From contig CAMLML010000117.1 of assembly GCA_946481095.1 (NCBI GenBank), positions 1-8,638 of the forward strand: a stretch of 8,638 nucleotides of DNA, read 5' to 3'. Shown here piece after piece: positions 1-6,433 of this stretch (within the stretch, counting starts at the first letter, position 1; each line of letters begins with the position of its first letter). The notes beneath the pieces are model-generated. The model did not search any database. It was not told the DNA's origin and worked only from the letters and a program-made list of their open reading frames with translations. A program made the position numbers and the translations under genes. The stretch comes from an uncultured Cellvibrio sp. (GTDB taxonomy: Bacteria > Pseudomonadota > Gammaproteobacteria > Pseudomonadales > Cellvibrionaceae).

Positions 1-1180
1 TGCTGACAGGTTGGTTCCGAAAGGAATAATGGCAGAGATATTAGAGCAACAAAAGATTGCTGACAGGTTGGTTCCGAAAGGAATAATGGCAGAGATATTA
101 GAGCAACAAAAGCTTGTTGATATGTTGGCTCCAAAAGGAATAATGGCAGAGATATTAGAGCAACAAAAGTTTGCCGATATGTTGGCTTCGAAAGGAATAA
201 TGGTAGATATATTAGAGCAGGAAAAGGTTGCTGCTATGTTGGCTCCGAAAGGGATAATGGCAGATATATTGGAACAGCAGAGGATTGCCGAGGAGTTAGT
301 GCCAAAAGGAATAGCCAACATATCCGAGGAGTTAAAAGCATTGCACGGATCGCTTGGAGCGTGGAAAGGGTTGCTAGAACCCTTGAGTGAATATCGTGAG
401 TCATTGAGCTTTATAAGTGACTTCGCTAATCAAGCAATATATCAAGAATCAATTGCTGCTTGGAGAGGGATCTCTGAGCCCATGGCAAGCGTTAAGGAAA
501 TGATTTTAGGTCATTCACCAAAAAACTATGCTAGCGCGATTGGCTCTATTGCTTCTGAATTTGAAAGAAGCTCTGGGCTAAACTACCTTAAGTCAATCGC
601 ACTTGATATTAGTCATGATCTTAAGGCAAATGATGATGGCTATATTTCTGTTGCATCGAGGCAAATTGCAGTGCAGGAATTGCATGCCTTGTCTCAACAG
701 ATTATTGGCGATGCATCATTAGGTAACTCTGCTTCTTTGGAAGATTCGATTAATAATCTAATCTCTGAAATTAGGGTGCAAAAAGATCCTTTGATTCAAA
801 AGATCTTAATTTGGCTGCTATATCCAATTATTGTGGGAGTGATCCTATCAATTGTTAACCCTATATCTGAGCATTATGTCTCGTCATATCTCAAATACGA
901 TAAAAAACTGCAAGAAAAAAAGCTTAAAGACATGGCTAAAAATGTAGTATCGGATGTAGATACACTTAGATCTATACGATATGTTGCAGCAGATCGATTG
1001 AATGTAAGAGCTGCGCCATCTCGAAAATCTGAATCGATGGCTATTTTAAAATTCGGATATGCCGTTATAGTGCTTGAAAGAAAAAAAGATTGGACGCTAG
1101 TTGAATGGCGTGACATTGATAATAATACTTCCATTCAAGGCTGGGTGTTTTCCAGATACTTAAAGAAGTTTAGCTTGTAA
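1..1180 (+). CDS. Tandem-repeat membrane protein with C-terminal SH3b domain (5' partial)
   Basis: The frame is open from the left edge to a TAA at 1178-1180. Codons at 2-10 (Ala-Asp-Arg) match the end of a repeat unit, so the true start lies upstream and the TTG at 11 is only the first possible start in view. Numbering from that TTG: residues 1-95 are five 19-residue repeats (consensus L-x-PKGIMAEILEQQK-x-A-D-M) and 96-114 is a degenerate sixth; about 115-260 is a helix-rich region; about 265-284 is one hydrophobic membrane segment; 285-318 is a lysine-rich linker; and about 323-385 is a bacterial SH3 domain, recognisable from ADRLNVRAAPS, a central VIVLE strand and the closing GWVFSRYLKK. 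SH3b domains usually bind peptide or cell-wall ligands, but no enzymatic domain is visible here. The lysine-rich flank after the membrane segment would favour a cytoplasmic C-terminus by the positive-inside rule; this is uncertain without the N-terminus. Specific function unknown. The gene looks more AT-rich than the signalling genes further right. Confidence 0.85.
   Translation, partial: ADRLVPKGIMAEILEQQKIADRLVPKGIMAEILEQQKLVDMLAPKGIMAEILEQQKFADMLASKGIMVDILEQEKVAAMLAPKGIMADILEQQRIAEELVPKGIANISEELKALHGSLGAWKGLLEPLSEYRESLSFISDFANQAIYQESIAAWRGISEPMASVKEMILGHSPKNYASAIGSIASEFERSSGLNYLKSIALDISHDLKANDDGYISVASRQIAVQELHALSQQIIGDASLGNSASLEDSINNLISEIRVQKDPLIQKILIWLLYPIIVGVILSIVNPISEHYVSSYLKYDKKLQEKKLKDMAKNVVSDVDTLRSIRYVAADRLNVRAAPSRKSESMAILKFGYAVIVLERKKDWTLVEWRDIDNNTSIQGWVFSRYLKKFSL
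11..314 (+). repeat. In-frame 57-bp coding tandem repeat (5 units plus a degenerate sixth)
   Basis: Units begin at 11, 68, 125, 182, 239 and 296, each exactly 57 bp (19 codons) apart. Units 1 and 2 are identical over about their first 44 bases and differ mainly in the last codons (KIADR versus KLVDM). Divergence increases to the right, and unit 6 (296 to about 352) keeps only L-V-PKGI before drifting. Bases 2-10 match the end of unit 1, so the array continues to the left of the window. The hydrophobic positions (I, M, I, L, then I/L/F/V) suggest amphipathic helices. The near-identity of neighbouring units at DNA level points to recent unequal duplication. Confidence 0.93.
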
Positions 1181-1245
1181 TAGTTGAGCTTCCGCAATTG
1201 GCCGAAAACAGACTTGATGTTTAATGCAAAAGTAATTTTCATCTC

Positions 1246-1269
1246 GCGGGTTACGCTTTGCTAACCCGC
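1246..1269. repeat. Perfect 8-bp palindrome of dispersed-repeat type
   Basis: GCGGGTTA at 1246-1253 is the exact reverse complement of TAACCCGC at 1262-1269, with an 8-base loop. It is followed by CCTACAA. The GCGGGTTACGC...TAACCCGCCCTAC pattern resembles small intergenic palindromic repeats present in many copies in proteobacterial genomes; this comparison is from memory, not a search. No T-tract follows, so an intrinsic terminator is less likely, although the hairpin could still affect the 3' end of the upstream transcript. Confidence 0.6.
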
Positions 1270-1320
1270 CCTACAACAGCTGTAAATAAAAATAATTTGT
1301 CGGTATTTCGAGATGGTCAT

Positions 1321-1341
1321 GTTGGGGTTTGCACCCGCAAC
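1321..1341. repeat. Imperfect palindrome, second member of the repeat pair
   Basis: GTTGGGG at 1321-1327 can pair with CCC at 1334-1336 and CAAC at 1338-1341, with one bulged G at 1337 and a TTTGCA loop. It is followed by CTACAG, which recalls the CTACAA after the first palindrome. Together they may be the two ends of one small non-autonomous element, or two separate repeat copies. Confidence 0.5.
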
Positions 1342-1411
1342 CTACAGGTGAATCCAAAGCTTCATTCTTTGTGTCTTACTGGCGTTATCAATAGTCGGTT
1401 GGAGTCTTTTT

Positions 1412-2254
1412 ATGAAAAATTGGTTTATGGCGCTGTGTTTAATTTTTTATGCGGTTGGGGCTATCGCAGAGGAATTTAAAACGGAAGATGTGCGGTTTGT
1501 GAGTCATAAGGTGCTGTTGTCGGGTTCGATTGTGTTTCCGAAAGATAAAGAGATTCGAGCGGCGGTTGTGTTTGTGCATGGATCTGGGAAACAGGAAAGG
1601 AATTTGGTGTGGGCGGAAAAGTTTGCGGACAAAGGAATTGCGGCTTTGGTTTATGACAAGCGAGGGCTGGGAAAGTCAGAAGGTCATTACGAGAGCGAGC
1701 AAAGTGTGAGTGAAAAAAATATTCTGTTGCTGGCAGATGATGCGGTGGCAGCGTTGAGTGTTTTATCAAAACATCCACAATTAAAAAATATACCGTTAGG
1801 ATTAACCGGAATCAGTCAGGCGGGTTGGATTGTTCCGATTGCGGCGGAAAAAAGTTCAATTGCCAAATTTATGGTGTTATGGAGCGGCCCGGTTTGTAAA
1901 GTCAGTGAAGAAGATATATTCAGTAAATTCACTGCAGACTTGGACATTTCAGAAATACCAACTTATGCCCAGGCATTAAATGCAAGAAAAGAGAAATATC
2001 ATTGGCCTGAATTTTTAGGCAAAGATACTGACCCAAGCGATAGTTTGAAAAAATTAAATATTCCCGGGCTATGGATATTCGGTACCGAAGATGGCAGCGT
2101 TCCCGTGGATCTTTCTATCAGCAGACTTAATCAATTAAGACAACCTAATCATCAATACAACTATGTTTTGTTTTCAGGTGTGGGCCACAACAATATGCCG
2201 GAAACCTTTGCCACTGCAACTGATTGGATTTTGCAGATAGCGAACAATAATTAG
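1412..2254 (+). CDS. Exported alpha/beta hydrolase (serine hydrolase)
   Basis: This 280-residue protein starts at an ATG seven bases after a GGAG ribosome binding site (1401-1404). Residues 1-19 form a short Sec signal peptide (MKNWF, a hydrophobic core, then AIA before Glu20), so the mature protein is probably periplasmic or secreted. The fold is alpha/beta hydrolase: strand and oxyanion-loop motif VVFVHGSG (52-59), YDKRGLGKS (81-89), nucleophile elbow GISQAGW with Ser135, acid Asp227 in FGTEDGSVPV, and His259 in SGVGHN. The elbow is GxSxA rather than GxSxG, a variant also found in related hydrolases, and the triad is complete. The substrate is probably a small ester or acyl compound, but the sequence does not define it. 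An acyl-peptidase or dienelactone-hydrolase-like activity is possible. The gene appears monocistronic and converges on the flavoprotein gene. Confidence 0.92.
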   Translation: MKNWFMALCLIFYAVGAIAEEFKTEDVRFVSHKVLLSGSIVFPKDKEIRAAVVFVHGSGKQERNLVWAEKFADKGIAALVYDKRGLGKSEGHYESEQSVSEKNILLLADDAVAALSVLSKHPQLKNIPLGLTGISQAGWIVPIAAEKSSIAKFMVLWSGPVCKVSEEDIFSKFTADLDISEIPTYAQALNARKEKYHWPEFLGKDTDPSDSLKKLNIPGLWIFGTEDGSVPVDLSISRLNQLRQPNHQYNYVLFSGVGHNNMPETFATATDWILQIANNN

Positions 2255-2337
2255 GATCAGAGCAAAATTAAACGTCTGCTCATGGCCGACAGCAAAAGTC
2301 AATATATTAAATAACCAGAGCATGTTTATAATAAAAA
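2255..2337. other. Short convergent intergenic region
   Basis: These 83 bp separate two genes whose 3' ends face each other. The only inverted repeat seen is a weak 5-bp pair, GAGCA (2260-2264) with TGCTC (2277-2281), separated by 12 bases. It has no T-run, so I do not call a terminator for either gene. Confidence 0.4.
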
Positions 2338-3576
2338 TCAAACAAACTGCGCTGCGCAATAGCCGCTTGCCCAGGCCCACTGAAAATTGTATCCACCTAA
2401 CCAACCGGTGACGTCCAACACTTCGCCGATAAAAAACAAACCGGGGACTTTTTTGGATTCAAAAGTTTTTGAGGAAATTTCATCGGTATTCACACCACCG
2501 CGAGTCACTTCGGCAGTTTTATAACCTTCTGTGCCTGCGGGCACACATCGCCAATGATTAAACGCGGCGCTTAAGGCATTGATGTCGTTATGGCTCAAGT
2601 CAGCGACGGTTTTATCGCCAATGTTTATCAGATCTTCTGCGATTAACCATTCAGTCACAAAACGTTTGGGTAACAAGCGTGTTAATAAATTTTTAATTTC
2701 GGATTTTTGCGCATCGTTTTTCCATTGTTCAATTTGATCAGCCAAAATTAATTCGGGTAAAAAATTAATCGTGATAGTTTGATCTGGAAGCCAGTAATTG
2801 GAAATTTGCAATACTGCCGGGCCGCTAATACCTTTGTGAGTAAATAATAATGCCTCTTTAAAATTCTGCCCCTGGGATTCAATGCTTACGGGTAACGCTA
2901 CGCCCGCTAAAGTTTGCGCTGTGTTCAAGGCTTTGCCTTTAAAAGTGAACGGAACAAGCGATGCGAATCGCGGAGTGACTTTCAAACCAAATTGTTTGGC
3001 AATATCGTAACCAAAACCCGTAGCACCCATGGTAGGAATGGACAATCCACCAGTAGCAATCACTAATGATTTACATTGAATATCGCCAAGGCTGGTCGTT
3101 AATGCAAACCTGGCAGAATCCTGTTGGTCGGGATTATTAGCCAGTGCTGCAATATTGGTCACTGTACAATGCGTGTGAATTTTTACTTGATGCTGACTGC
3201 ATTCATCCAATAATAAATTTAAAATATCGCTGGCTTTATTGTCGCAAAACAATTGCCCCAAGGTTTTTTCATGATAAGGAATATTGTGTTTATGGACTAA
3301 ATCCAAAAAATCGTGTTGACTAAAACGCGCTAAGGCCGATTTGCAAAAATGGGGATTGGCACTGAGGTAATTTTTTGGCTCAACAACATAATTGGTAAAG
3401 TTACAACGCCCGCCACCTGACATCAGAATTTTTTTACCGACTTTATTGCTATGGTCCAGCACCATAACTTTTTTACCCAGCATAGCGGCTTGTGCCGCGC
3501 ACATTAAACCTGCCGCTCCACCGCCGACCACAATACAATCGAGGGTTTCTTCGCCATTAAAGTGCGTATTTATCAT
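2338..3576 (-). CDS. NAD(P)/FAD-dependent oxidoreductase, YhiN/HI0933/BaiN family
   Basis: The protein has 412 residues, the usual length for this family. The N-terminal Rossmann motif VVGGGAAGL (GGGAAG at 18-23) binds FAD, with Asp41 at the end of the second strand where many relatives have Glu. It is followed by the family hallmark SGGGRCNFTN (53-62). A second nucleotide-binding stretch, ATGGLSIPTMGATGFGYD, lies mid-protein. The C-terminus has TRGGV, FIGEVLDVTG (382-391) and GGYNFQWAWASG (394-405), which are diagnostic. The physiological role of YhiN/HI0933 proteins is unsettled: automated pipelines often label them aminoacetone oxidase-like, and the Clostridium relative BaiN acts in bile acid reduction. 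I would not assign a substrate. The ATG (3574-3576) has only a weak, A-rich ribosome binding site, but no internal start upstream of the FAD motif is better. It is transcribed away from the c-di-GMP gene. Confidence 0.95.
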   Translation of the reverse strand: MINTHFNGEETLDCIVVGGGAAGLMCAAQAAMLGKKVMVLDHSNKVGKKILMSGGGRCNFTNYVVEPKNYLSANPHFCKSALARFSQHDFLDLVHKHNIPYHEKTLGQLFCDNKASDILNLLLDECSQHQVKIHTHCTVTNIAALANNPDQQDSARFALTTSLGDIQCKSLVIATGGLSIPTMGATGFGYDIAKQFGLKVTPRFASLVPFTFKGKALNTAQTLAGVALPVSIESQGQNFKEALLFTHKGISGPAVLQISNYWLPDQTITINFLPELILADQIEQWKNDAQKSEIKNLLTRLLPKRFVTEWLIAEDLINIGDKTVADLSHNDINALSAAFNHWRCVPAGTEGYKTAEVTRGGVNTDEISSKTFESKKVPGLFFIGEVLDVTGWLGGYNFQWAWASGYCAAQFV

Positions 3577-3640
3577 TTTATATAGATCTATTCTTTTGCA
3601 GCATCACCAGAAACGGTGACCAGTCGTGGTTATTGAGTGA

Positions 3641-3668
3641 TATATAAAATGGAAGTTTTTACCATCAA
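3641..3668 (-). promoter_or_regulatory. Candidate sigma-70 promoter of the flavoprotein gene
   Basis: Read on the minus strand, TTGATG (3668 to 3663) is separated by 16 bases from TATATA (3646 to 3641), each matching the consensus hexamer at four of six positions. This would put transcription start roughly 55-60 bases before the ATG at 3576. The -35 hexamer lies inside one arm of the 8-bp inverted repeat. Call by eye only. Confidence 0.35.
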
Positions 3669-3750
3669 CGATTTGTCATCATGGATGTTATTTCTATTCA
3701 TATCGAAGAATGAATTATGACAAAGGATTGCCGCAAAAGAAACGTTGATG
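3663..3750. repeat. Spaced 8-bp inverted repeat in the divergent promoter region
   Basis: CATCAACG at 3663-3670 is the reverse complement of CGTTGATG at 3743-3750, with 72 bases between the arms. The left arm coincides with the candidate -35 box of the flavoprotein promoter. It could be a pair of operator half-sites, but an 8-bp match at this distance can also be chance. Confidence 0.25.
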
Positions 3751-3906
3751 ATTTTCTGCCATGAAAACTTACCTCAACCCAAAAATTTAGTCACTATTTT
3801 TAATTCCCTGATAAATGCCAGGTAAATGAGATGTTGGCCCAACGAAAATCTGTGCGTGGTATGTTGATGTTTAACGCGGAGGAGAAGTAGCAGAAATATG
3901 CCCGGC

Positions 3907-3915
3907 TGCTATGCT
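3907..3915 (+). promoter_or_regulatory. Candidate extended -10 of the REC-GGDEF-EAL operon
   Basis: TG-C-TATGCT resembles an extended -10 element (TGnTATAAT), with no good -35 at the right distance. Transcription from here would give a leader of about 25 bases containing the ribosome binding site AAGGA (3935-3939), seven bases before the ATG. The same bases form a small hairpin, TATGC/GCATA (3910-3914 with 3920-3924), with a T5 loop. Weak call. Confidence 0.28.
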
Positions 3916-3946
3916 TTTTGCATAATCTCATTTCAAGGATCTGCTC

Positions 3947-6433
3947 ATGTTTTTGGAGGCGCCAGCTTTACCCAAAATCCTTCTGGTTGATGATCAGACT
4001 ACGGTGATTCATCAGTTAAACAATATAGTGAAGGATTTGGGGGAAACCTACTTTGCAACCAACGGGCTGACTGCATTGGAAATGGTGCGGCGTCATAGAC
4101 CGGATTTAGTGTTGCTTGATATCGAAATGCCCGAACTCAATGGTTACGATGTTTGTCGGGCTATCAAGGAGTCCGACGAACTCGCCAGCACATCCATCAT
4201 TTTTATTACCAGTCACATTGATCCCACCTCGGAACTGGTTGCGCTTGAGCTGGGCGGCATAGACTTTCTTTCCAAGCCTCTGGTGCCTGAGGTGGCTCAG
4301 GCACGCATTAAAAATCATCTTGCATTAGCGCGGCAACGCCAACAGCTTCGACAGGCGGCGGGGGAATTGCGTTTTTTGGTGTCTTCCTTGCCGGTATTTG
4401 TCGCCTATTGGAATGAGCAGTTGACCAACTTGTTTTGTAATGACTATCAGGGCATCTGGTTTGGTATAGATGCTCAGCGCATGCGGAATATGACTTTAGA
4501 GTCAGTAGTAGGAAAAGATATTTGTCGCCAGGTCCAGCAGTCACTTGAAACATCAGTTTCGAGTGATATACCACCTTTCGATATTCACTTCGTAGCCGCC
4601 GATGGTCGATCTGTAGTCGGTCAGGTTGCTCTGGCGGGGCGGGTTACTGAAACTGGCGCGTCCGGATATTTATTGGTTATCACTGACATCAGCGAACGCA
4701 AACGAGCGGAACAAAGATTGGAGGAAGAAAAGGAACGGATTCGTATCACCTTGAATTCAATTGGCGATGCCGTTATAGCAACTGATACAAAGGGAATCAT
4801 CACCCTGATGAATCCGGTAGCCGAAGACCTGACTGGCTGGCGTGCCCCAGAGGCAATTGGTAAAGCTATCGAAGCTGTTATGCAGTTAACCGATGGGGAA
4901 GATGGTCGCCCTATCCAAAACCCCATCCGCTTGGTACTTCAAGAACAACGAACAGTCGGAATGGCATTAAACACTTTTCTATCCAAAGGCCTAACCAAAA
5001 GCATAGGTGTTGAAGACTCTGCGGCTCCCATTGTTGATCAGGATGGCAATATAACCGGGGCGATTATCGTGTTTCATGATGTGAGTGAAGCACGGGCTAT
5101 GGCGACGAAAATGACCCATTTAGCCCAGCATGACGCACTGACCAATTTACCCAATCGTATTCTGCTTTACGATCGCATTCAGCAGGCGCTGAGTCGTCGT
5201 CGCCGTGATGCCAGTACAGTGGCATTATTTCTGTTGGATATTGATAACTTTAAAGCAGTGAATGACGTGCATGGTCATTTGGTGGGCGATGAACTGATTC
5301 AACAAATTGCCCGAGCTCTTTTAGAGGAGGTGCGAGATTGCGATACCTTGTGTCGGCAAGGTGGCGATGAATTTATTTTTCTCTTTCCCGGCATAGAGTC
5401 AACAACCTATGTAACGCAAATGGCAGAGCGTTTGCTAAAGGTTTTCGAACGAAACTGGATTCTCGGCGATAAAGCGTTTCGTTTAACGGCGAGTATTGGC
5501 ATAAGTTTAGTGCCGGATGACGCTGAAGAGGTGGAATCGCTTTACCGCCACGCCGATGCTGCGATGTATTCCGCAAAAAATGCTGGCCGCAATCGGTTTC
5601 ATTTTTATAGCGCAGAAATTGAGTCTAAATTGGTTCTCCACCGAATGCTGGAAGCACATCTTGCAGATGCATTGGCGAATAATGTATTTGAAGTGTTTTA
5701 TCAACCAAAAATTAACGTGTCAGCTGGCACCATCGTCGGCGTTGAAGCCTTGGTTCGCTGGCGCCAGCCAGATGGCTCTATAACCAGTCCCGCCACTTTC
5801 ATTCCACTGGCAGAGGAAACAGGCTTGATTGTGCCGCTTGGAAAATTGGTTTTTCTACAAGCGTTTAAACAATCGCTGGCCTGGCAGCAACAGGGCTTTG
5901 ATTTGCGGGTGGCAGTCAATGTTTCAGTGGTGCAATTTGAGGATGACAACTTCCTGGCAATGCTGGATGAAATAGTGAGTGAGACAGGCGTTTCTCCTTC
6001 GTCAATAGAGCTTGAAATCACAGAAAGTTTGCTGGCCAAAAATGTCGAGCGGGTCAATAGCATTTTTGCTGCATTAAAAATGCGAGGGTTCAAAATTGCA
6101 TTGGACGATTTTGGTACGGGCTATTCCAGCCTCTCCTATCTTAAAAATTTTCCCTTTGATGTGCTGAAAATCGATCAGAGTTTTGTGCGCAATATGCTGG
6201 GTAGCCAAGTGGATCAAAATATCGTTCGCGCAATCGTTCAGATTGCTCAAGGAATGGATTTGCGTTTGGTAGCTGAGGGAGTGGAAACCCGGGAACACGT
6301 GCAAGCGCTAAAAGCTATGGGGTGCGAAATAATGCAAGGCTTTTATTACAGCCGGCCCTTGCCCTTATCTGATATTAACCGGCTGCTTGGAATGCACATT
6401 TCACTTCCAGAAGTACCGGGTTCAAGCCAATGA
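3947..6433 (+). CDS. Response regulator with PAS, GGDEF and EAL domains (c-di-GMP cyclase/phosphodiesterase)
   Basis: This 828-residue cytoplasmic protein makes and/or degrades the second messenger c-di-GMP. Residues 9-125 are a REC receiver with acidic pair Asp15/Asp16, phospho-acceptor Asp58, Thr88 and Lys110. Two PAS domains follow (about 138-250 and 265-382), joined by a charged coiled-coil linker (250-265). The GGDEF domain (about 390-555) has metal-site Asp431 in DIDNFK, an intact GGDEF motif (472-476), and an RxxD inhibitory site (Arg463-Asp466) upstream of it. The EAL domain (about 565-815) has EALVRW (600-605), NVS (658-660), ELEITE (688-693), DDFGTGYSS (720-728), KID (741-743), AEGVE (776-780) and QGF (797-799). 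No catalytic motif is degenerate, so both activities are possible; which dominates cannot be told from sequence. The ATG follows AAGGA at seven bases. The stop overlaps the start of the CHASE sensor gene, a likely partner. Confidence 0.97.
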   Translation: MFLEAPALPKILLVDDQTTVIHQLNNIVKDLGETYFATNGLTALEMVRRHRPDLVLLDIEMPELNGYDVCRAIKESDELASTSIIFITSHIDPTSELVALELGGIDFLSKPLVPEVAQARIKNHLALARQRQQLRQAAGELRFLVSSLPVFVAYWNEQLTNLFCNDYQGIWFGIDAQRMRNMTLESVVGKDICRQVQQSLETSVSSDIPPFDIHFVAADGRSVVGQVALAGRVTETGASGYLLVITDISERKRAEQRLEEEKERIRITLNSIGDAVIATDTKGIITLMNPVAEDLTGWRAPEAIGKAIEAVMQLTDGEDGRPIQNPIRLVLQEQRTVGMALNTFLSKGLTKSIGVEDSAAPIVDQDGNITGAIIVFHDVSEARAMATKMTHLAQHDALTNLPNRILLYDRIQQALSRRRRDASTVALFLLDIDNFKAVNDVHGHLVGDELIQQIARALLEEVRDCDTLCRQGGDEFIFLFPGIESTTYVTQMAERLLKVFERNWILGDKAFRLTASIGISLVPDDAEEVESLYRHADAAMYSAKNAGRNRFHFYSAEIESKLVLHRMLEAHLADALANNVFEVFYQPKINVSAGTIVGVEALVRWRQPDGSITSPATFIPLAEETGLIVPLGKLVFLQAFKQSLAWQQQGFDLRVAVNVSVVQFEDDNFLAMLDEIVSETGVSPSSIELEITESLLAKNVERVNSIFAALKMRGFKIALDDFGTGYSSLSYLKNFPFDVLKIDQSFVRNMLGSQVDQNIVRAIVQIAQGMDLRLVAEGVETREHVQALKAMGCEIMQGFYYSRPLPLSDINRLLGMHISLPEVPGSSQ
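6430..6433 (+). other. ATGA start/stop overlap coupling the two signalling genes
   Basis: The ATG of the CHASE sensor (6430-6432) overlaps the TGA of the GGDEF-EAL gene (6431-6433). There is no strong Shine-Dalgarno immediately upstream (TTCAAGCCA), so initiation probably depends on ribosomes finishing the first gene. This supports a single operon with coupled expression. Confidence 0.8.

Larger units (their letters stand above)
1181..1411. other. Non-coding spacer with palindromic repeats
   Basis: This 231-bp spacer lies between the SH3b gene and the hydrolase gene, both on the plus strand. It contains the two palindromes listed separately, at 1246-1269 and 1321-1341, about 50 bp apart. The right end (1401-1404, GGAG) is the ribosome binding site of the hydrolase. 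I found no convincing sigma-70 promoter and no hairpin followed by a T-run that would be a clear terminator. Confidence 0.6.
3577..3946. other. 370-bp divergent intergenic regulatory region
   Basis: This region separates the minus-strand flavoprotein gene from the plus-strand c-di-GMP regulator. It holds a candidate promoter for the flavoprotein (3641-3668), a small hairpin TCACC/GGTGA (3604-3608 with 3615-3619) in that gene's leader, an 8-bp inverted repeat (3663-3670 and 3743-3750), and an extended -10-like element next to the regulator. The longest reading frame I noticed is a 19-codon one at 3831-3890. It has no recognisable product and I do not consider it a gene. Confidence 0.55.

Noticed and set aside
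11..295. The 57-bp repeats as a CRISPR-like or iteron array
   Set aside because: The units are contiguous without unique spacers, keep the reading frame exactly and encode a conserved peptide, so they are coding tandem repeats.
1246..1269. Palindrome as an intrinsic terminator or an integron attC site
   Set aside because: No T-run follows the stem. The GTTACGC core does not match the GTTRRRY core of attC, and there is no integrase or cassette arrangement nearby.
1258..1479. A 73-codon plus-strand reading frame spanning the palindromes
   Set aside because: It starts inside the first palindrome, runs through the second and overlaps the signal-peptide region of the well-supported hydrolase gene in another frame. 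Its residues look like translated intergenic repeat, and no ribosome binding site is apparent.
3831..3890. A 19-codon frame upstream of the c-di-GMP operon as a leader peptide
   Set aside because: There is no clear ribosome binding site, no biased residue run typical of attenuators and no paired terminator/antiterminator stems.
5701..6093. A 130-codon minus-strand reading frame inside the EAL domain
   Set aside because: It lies fully antisense to highly conserved EAL-domain coding sequence; its composition (serine/threonine-rich) is typical of a shadow frame.
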